From positions 1 through 26,846 of the forward strand of contig JAFXPL010000079.1 in NCBI GenBank assembly GCA_017527945.1: 26,846 nt of DNA. Direction: 5' to 3'. Each line of letters opens with the position of its first letter. Positions within the stretch are counted from its first letter, which is position 1. Positions 22,796-26,846 of this stretch are shown here, in pieces. The position numbers and the translations under genes were made by a program. This stretch comes from Bacteroidales bacterium. GTDB taxonomy: Bacteria; Bacteroidota; Bacteroidia; Bacteroidales; WCHB1-69. The notes beneath the pieces are model-generated. The model was given only the letters and a program-made list of their open reading frames with translations, did no database searches and was not told the DNA's origin.

Positions 22796-25700
22796 TTATT
22801 TGAAGGTTTCGCTTAAAATGATGTCGGCGGTGGTGTAGGCCATCTGCTTGGTTTCGGTCTGCGTCTGTGACTGGCTGTAGCGTCTGTCCAACTCCTCAAG
22901 CTGTTCCTGTATCTTGATGAGCGGCATTGGCTCTTTCTTCTGCTTCCTCGAAATACGGTTGAGGGCATCGGCTAACTGGTTGTAGGCACCGCGTTCCACC
23001 ATCTGCTTCAGACGGTCGAGGATGCTGCGACCTTCTTCGTCGAGCATAGGCCGCACCTCGCGCAGGAAAGCGGCGGCCTTTTTGGCATCGTTGTCTTTGC
23101 TGCCGATTTTGAGCTTGTCTTCCTGATATTCGCGTTGCTGATCGAGGGTGTATTGCCGTATCGCGCTCTGTACCTGTTCGTAATGCCGCTGTATGCTGTC
23201 ACCGAAGGGAACGGCCTTCTCGTCGGGTTCCGCATGGAAGATGTCGGCGGCTTCGAGGAAGGAGAGTTCGCGGGTGGTATTACCGACGAGGTAGAAGGCC
23301 TTTTTGAGGGGAGATGCGAGATAGACGATGGTGTGATGTGTCGTCTCTCCGAGACGGGCACAGCGACTTTTCGGCGGAAGATTCTTGATGCGGCGGTAGA
23401 GCGAAGGATGGTTGTCGTGAAGGACTCGCACTTCGCGCAGCAGCTCCAGACTGCGGTCGGTTTCGTCGCGCACGTCGGTGTTGAAGAGTTTGAACTCGTG
23501 TACCAGCTCGTCGTGCGAGTAGATTTTGGTGTCCTCGCCGAGGGCGGAATGGAAACTCTGAAGCTTGATGAGGGAGTTCTTCTTCAAACTGATGATGGCA
23601 TCGCCGGGGTCGGAAGGGTAAAACATGTAGTTGTGGATGGCGGTGGCGGTGGAGCCGATACGGTTCACACGCCCGATGCGCTGCATCAACCGCGTGGCAT
23701 TCCACGGGCTGTCGTAATTGACAATGACATTCGCCCTGTGCAGGTTCACGCCTTCGGCCAACACATCGGATGTAATCACGATGTTGTAGTCGTTACGCCA
23801 CTCTTCTTTGTACTTGGCATCGAAGTTAGCCTGGATCGTTTTCTGAAGTCGCTTGCGGTTTTTGGCGCACACAGCCAGAATGTCTTGACGATGCAGACGC
23901 CCTTTCAACTCTTTTTCCAGATAGTTGACGGTATCGACGCTTTCGCTGAACACCACTAATTTGCCGCCCGGATTCTTCTCTTTGTCGAACAACTCCCCTT
24001 GCAGCATGTTGATGAAAAGTTCCAGTTTGGGGTCGGATTTCACTTTGTTCCATCGTTGGCACAGCTTGTCTAGCACATCGGCATCATACTCCAACATCGG
24101 CAGGAAATCGGGCTTGAAATCGGCCGCGTGGAAGAGTATCTCTTTCTGGTCGAACCCTTTGCCGATGGCCAGTTCTATGATTTCGTCCAACTCGACCCCG
24201 TCGGACTGCAACTTCTTCACATTCAGTTCGGGGGCAATGATGACTTTGTCTTCCCGGAACATCTTGATCATCCCCCTCGTGGCATCCAAAAGGGTGTGGA
24301 GCGAACGGCGGAAGGCGTCGAAACTGCTTTCCAACCGTTTGACCATGTGCGTCTGGTAGATGGAAGCGAGTGAGTCGGCCATGTGTTTGGCCATCTTGCC
24401 GGAAGGGACTTTGTACGAGGGGCAATACTCCACCGCACGATAGCGGGCATAATGCAGACCGCTTCCGTTGAAGATATCCGAGTTCACCTCTTTCAGATTG
24501 GCCGACGGTGTATCGACCAACTTTATATAGGTGTCGATGAAGAGTTTCAGCAATTCGGGCGACATCTGATAGGTACGGTCGGTGGGGTCAAGCAGCTGCG
24601 GAAAATGGATTTCGTGGGCATAGCGGGGCTCGTGCTGGATATTGCTGCGGGTACGGCGCACCATCACTTTCTCCAACACCTTGTGCCGAAGCTCCTGATT
24701 GATGGCATCGATACGGGTGGTGAGGAAACCGGCGCTCATCGTGCGACGCTGTGACATAAGACTCTTGAATTCCTTGATCCACGGGGCAAACGTGTCGGCA
24801 ATGTTGCTGACGCCGTCAATCGTGCAGCGCGCGACATCCTGAAACAGCAGCAACTGGTTCTTGATGTCCTCGGGCGTGTTGTTGAGCGGCGTGGCCGAAA
24901 GCAAAAGCACGCGTTTGTTCCCTTCCACATTGCCTTTATTCAGCCGTGCCGACTTGCAGATGCGCTGCAGCAGGTCGTAGTTGCCAGTACTATCATGTCG
25001 AAAGTTATGAGCTTCATCAACAATAATAAGGTCATAATACTCCTTCTCATCGTAGCCATCCCCATCAACAACTTTATCAAGACTGCCGTTGCTGACAAAA
25101 CGGCTGTATTTGTTTTTGATACCAAAATCCTTGAAGGTGTCCTCCCAGTTGGTTTTAACCGAAGGCGGGAAGATGACGAGGATGCGGGTGTTATCGCCAT
25201 TGGCGGCGATAAACCGCTGCGCAATCATGGCCGCCACCACGGTTTTGCCCAAGCCCACCACATCGGCGATAAAGCATCCGCCGTGCCGCATCATAATGTC
25301 GTACCCTTGCACCACAGCATCGCGCTGATAGGTGAGGTCATCGTAATTGTCGGGAAGATGAGGGACGAAATGGTCTTCGACCTGATTGCCGAAATGGTCG
25401 ATGAGCATCCGCATATAGAGTTCGTATGGCGTAGGCTGGTGTTCAGGCGCCGCGAGATGAGTGCCGTCCACGATGCGGTTCACGTCATCCATAGTCACGG
25501 GTATGGCGTCGTTCCACAGATGCTGAAATTCCTCCTCGCAGTAATGCACATCATCATAATCCTTCATGGCCACATTCAGCTCATAGCGTGGCGGTTCGGT
25601 GGTGCCGAGCCCTTGCGCGCTGAGGTTGCTGCTGCCCATAATGACCCAGCCGTCGCTATGCTCGCTGTGGCTCTTCGGCAGACAGAGATAGAACTTCGCG

Positions 25701-26095
25701 TGGAGGTCCTTGGTGGGATGGATTCGCAACTGCAAACGTCCTTCGGCGATGTCGGCGCAGAACTGGCGGATACCCTCGTCCACATCGGAGGCGTATTCCG
25801 ATTGATAGACATCGCGGAGGAAATCCTCGCAATATTGTTCGAGACTCTCCTCCTTGTCGCCGAAAAACAGTTTGCCGGCGGCCTGCGACTGTCGGAAAAG
25901 ATTGTCGATGTTGATGCCGACGAGGATGCGGATTTCGCTGACATTCTCCAGCTCCTTGCGCAGTTTGAAGTAGCCGCTGGAACGAAAATAGCCAACCACG
26001 GCATGGAAGATGTCGAAGTTGGCCATTGCGGAGGCGATGCCGTGGAACTTGTCCATCAGCCTCGTCTCGATACTATTGAAAAACTTGGTGCTCAT
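22796..26095 (-). CDS. PLD-nuclease/SNF2-type helicase fusion
   Basis: This 1099-residue protein combines a phospholipase D-like nuclease domain (about 1-200; HAKFYLCLP with His132 and Lys134, then GSSNLSAQGL) with a superfamily 2 helicase: LTYQRDAV Q-motif, Walker A VVGLGKT (279-285), DEAH box (360-363), LLLSATPLNNTP, and C-terminal motifs SDVLAEGVNL and QRIGRVNRIGS. Only one HxK copy is visible, as expected for a domain that dimerises to complete the active site. It should cut or remodel DNA using ATP. The adenine methylase is translated 8 bp later, so this is a restriction-like module in which the methylase would mark self DNA. A GTG at 26137 would extend it by 14 basic residues, but ATG 26095 is the better start. 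No drmA/drmB (DISARM), pglZ/brxC (BREX) or hsdS genes accompany it. Confidence 0.9.
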   Translation of the reverse strand: MSTKFFNSIETRLMDKFHGIASAMANFDIFHAVVGYFRSSGYFKLRKELENVSEIRILVGINIDNLFRQSQAAGKLFFGDKEESLEQYCEDFLRDVYQSEYASDVDEGIRQFCADIAEGRLQLRIHPTKDLHAKFYLCLPKSHSEHSDGWVIMGSSNLSAQGLGTTEPPRYELNVAMKDYDDVHYCEEEFQHLWNDAIPVTMDDVNRIVDGTHLAAPEHQPTPYELYMRMLIDHFGNQVEDHFVPHLPDNYDDLTYQRDAVVQGYDIMMRHGGCFIADVVGLGKTVVAAMIAQRFIAANGDNTRILVIFPPSVKTNWEDTFKDFGIKNKYSRFVSNGSLDKVVDGDGYDEKEYYDLIIVDEAHNFRHDSTGNYDLLQRICKSARLNKGNVEGNKRVLLLSATPLNNTPEDIKNQLLLFQDVARCTIDGVSNIADTFAPWIKEFKSLMSQRRTMSAGFLTTRIDAINQELRHKVLEKVMVRRTRSNIQHEPRYAHEIHFPQLLDPTDRTYQMSPELLKLFIDTYIKLVDTPSANLKEVNSDIFNGSGLHYARYRAVEYCPSYKVPSGKMAKHMADSLASIYQTHMVKRLESSFDAFRRSLHTLLDATRGMIKMFREDKVIIAPELNVKKLQSDGVELDEIIELAIGKGFDQKEILFHAADFKPDFLPMLEYDADVLDKLCQRWNKVKSDPKLELFINMLQGELFDKEKNPGGKLVVFSESVDTVNYLEKELKGRLHRQDILAVCAKNRKRLQKTIQANFDAKYKEEWRNDYNIVITSDVLAEGVNLHRANVIVNYDSPWNATRLMQRIGRVNRIGSTATAIHNYMFYPSDPGDAIISLKKNSLIKLQSFHSALGEDTKIYSHDELVHEFKLFNTDVRDETDRSLELLREVRVLHDNHPSLYRRIKNLPPKSRCARLGETTHHTIVYLASPLKKAFYLVGNTTRELSFLEAADIFHAEPDEKAVPFGDSIQRHYEQVQSAIRQYTLDQQREYQEDKLKIGSKDNDAKKAAAFLREVRPMLDEEGRSILDRLKQMVERGAYNQLADALNRISRKQKKEPMPLIKIQEQLEELDRRYSQSQTQTETKQMAYTTADIILSETFK

Positions 26096-26164
26096 AATGG
26101 CTTGGCGTTTGGGGCGCTTCGCCTTTCGAGGTACCACAAAAAAGAATCCGTGAAACTTTCTGTC

Positions 26165-26277
26165 TATACCTGAGGTTCGCCAAAACCCTTAATGCAAACG
26201 AGAAAGCCCACGGATACACCGTGAGCATTTCTGCTTTCTCGTGCATTAAGTATTGAAATTTGGCGATTTCAGGTATA
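26165..26277 (+). repeat. Large imperfect palindrome upstream of the helicase gene
   Basis: Arms of 43 nt (26165-26207) and 45 nt (26233-26277) are largely complementary, with outer TATACCTGA/TCAGGTATA, middle CTTAATGCA/TGCATTAAG and inner CGAGAAAGC/GCTTTCTCG perfect blocks separated by small mismatched gaps. The 25-nt centre holds a further CACGG/CCGTG hairpin (26209-26223). It lies 70 bp before the helicase ATG and could be a structured leader, a miniature transposable element or a recombination site. Confidence 0.85.
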
Positions 26278-26375
26278 CCAAGAAAAGCAAAAACGCTTTA
26301 TGTCAAAAATTATAGATGTCTATTTCCTTCTTCTACTATTCAATAAAATTTGGTTCTTTCACATTTTTACAGGCG

Positions 26376-26383
26376 CAAAAGTA
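26376..26383 (-). promoter_or_regulatory. Possible promoter of the helicase-methylase operon
   Basis: On the - strand TACTTTTG matches the -7 consensus. It lies about 280 bp before the helicase ATG and would give a long leader containing the large palindrome at 26165-26277. No TTTG is seen at the expected -33 position, so the call is tentative. Confidence 0.4.
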
Positions 26384-26457
26384 CAAAAATTTCCGACAGT
26401 GTGCAGATGAAAAAATGCAATTGTTGTTTCAGATTATGCGCGAACGTCAAAAAAATG

Positions 26458-26465
26458 TACCTTTG
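26458..26465 (+). promoter_or_regulatory. Bacteroidetes -7 element
   Basis: TACCTTTG matches TAnnTTTG and points toward the doubtful 59-residue frame and the integrase. Confidence 0.45.
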
Positions 26466-26695
26466 CAGCTTCGAAAAGCCTGAAAGAAAGAGGCAGCAAA
26501 TGACGAAGAAATTATTCCTTGAGCAGCCCCGGAGGGGCAAAACGCGCGAAGCGCAATTAACCCCACACAAATTCAATAACTCAAACAAAAACAAACAAGA
26601 ACAACCAAAACAACAATATATCAATATATTACACGCGGAATTCTGTTTCCTTGTTTTTGTCTATATGACCTTTTTTTGATTATTTTTGTACCTTG

Positions 26696-26729
26696 TTTGT
26701 CCCCCGTATTGAAATAAATTCTATCTTTG
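26696..26729 (+). promoter_or_regulatory. Promoter for the integrase gene
   Basis: TTTG (26696-26699) and TATCTTTG (26722-26729) are separated by 22 bp. The integrase ATG is 24 nt downstream. Confidence 0.65.
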
Positions 26730-26753
26730 CCGACGATTTAAAAGTGAATGTCT

Positions 26754-26846
26754 ATGGCAAAGAAACAGTATCAGAAAGTCAAGGAGCCGGTGAGAATCAG
26801 ATTCAAGGAACTGGCGAACGGGAACCGGAGCATCTATCTGGACACC
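26754..26846 (+). CDS. Tyrosine-type site-specific integrase, N-terminal start only
   Basis: The window ends after 31 codons. MAKKQYQKVKEPVRIRFKEL followed by ANGNRSIYLDT is the start I associate with Bacteroidetes tyrosine recombinases carrying an arm-type DNA-binding domain, in which a short basic leader is followed by RIRFKELANGN-like and SIYLD-like beta strands. Such enzymes integrate conjugative or mobilizable elements. The catalytic part is outside the window, so the call depends on this short stretch. It reads away from the defence genes. Confidence 0.6.
   Translation, partial: MAKKQYQKVKEPVRIRFKELANGNRSIYLDT

Larger units (their letters stand above)
26278..26695. other. Intergenic region between the helicase gene and the integrase
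   Basis: No gene is convincing here. It contains the two promoter-like sites described separately, two small hairpins (GCCCC/GGGGC at 26526-26538 and GCGC/GCGC at 26544-26554), and AT-rich DNA. An open frame on the + strand from ATG 26500 to 26679 (59 residues, start MTKKLFLEQPRRG) follows the + promoter, but its Asn/Gln/Lys-rich composition and the hairpins inside it make coding doubtful. Confidence 0.5.

Noticed and set aside
24995..26173. 392-residue open frame on the + strand inside the helicase gene
   Set aside because: It is antisense to the conserved PLD and helicase motifs, with a composition typical of shadow frames.
26165..26277. Integron attC site
   Set aside because: The palindrome has the size and bulges of an attC, but the conserved GTTRRRY/RYYYAAC ends are absent and no integron integrase is seen.
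26500..26679. 59-residue frame MTKKLFLEQPRRG and onward behind a promoter-like site
   Set aside because: The Asn/Gln/Lys-rich composition, hairpins in the DNA and lack of any family make it more likely to be leader or spacer DNA. It is kept only as a note in the intergenic entry.

Overview
The window looks like a chromosomal segment of an uncultured or little-studied Bacteroidota (order Bacteroidales) member. The basis is promoter sites of the Bacteroidetes type (TAnnTTTG at -7, sometimes TTTG at -33) in front of many genes, a DUF5606 gene, an Na+-translocating NADH:quinone reductase subunit, a type IX secretion (T9SS) sorting tail, and a Bacteroidetes-style integrase start. This assignment rests on reading the sequence, not on a database search.

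Positions 1-11710 are mostly a core-genome stretch on the + strand. They hold a lipoprotein and a subtilisin-like protease whose T9SS tail has been cut off by a small repeat tract, a second lipoprotein with YD-like repeats, a DUF5606 protein, a membrane-anchored protein, a secreted protein on the - strand, a TPR-like protein, secG, the tig-clpP-clpX protein-quality cluster, and a lone nqrD. Around 216-2155 the DNA is much more AT-rich than its flanks although two genes run across the borders, which suggests recombination. Most spacers in the first 6 kb carry short tandem repeats with 7- or 8-bp units.

Positions 11711-16400 are a repeat-rich accessory zone. It contains an AbiEi-like antitoxin followed by a decayed AbiEii-like toxin, an array of GC-rich palindromes, a REP-associated tyrosine transposase (RAYT) with an extra C-terminal domain, a four-helix-bundle/zinc-ribbon gene, and four same-orientation copies of a long GC-rich repeat that bracket these genes.

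Positions 16400-26100 look like a defence island: a small unknown gene, a membrane protein plus DUF3644 (HEPN-like) pair, a RES-domain protein, and a large two-gene module made of a PLD-SNF2 helicase and an Eco57I-type adenine methylase. A remnant of a second methylase 3' end lies beyond the RES gene. The methylase gene carries three heptamer-repeat tracts in frame, a 28-bp palindrome also seen in the protease tail, and an AT-rich specificity region. The module is preceded by a large imperfect palindrome lying between a predicted promoter and the start codon. The right edge begins a tyrosine integrase, consistent with a mobile or recombination-prone island.

The most notable themes are (i) REP-like palindromes and a RAYT together with long repeats, (ii) heptamer repeat tracts that recur in spacers and inside genes and could switch a methylase, and (iii) the helicase-methylase defence module with signs of specificity-region exchange.
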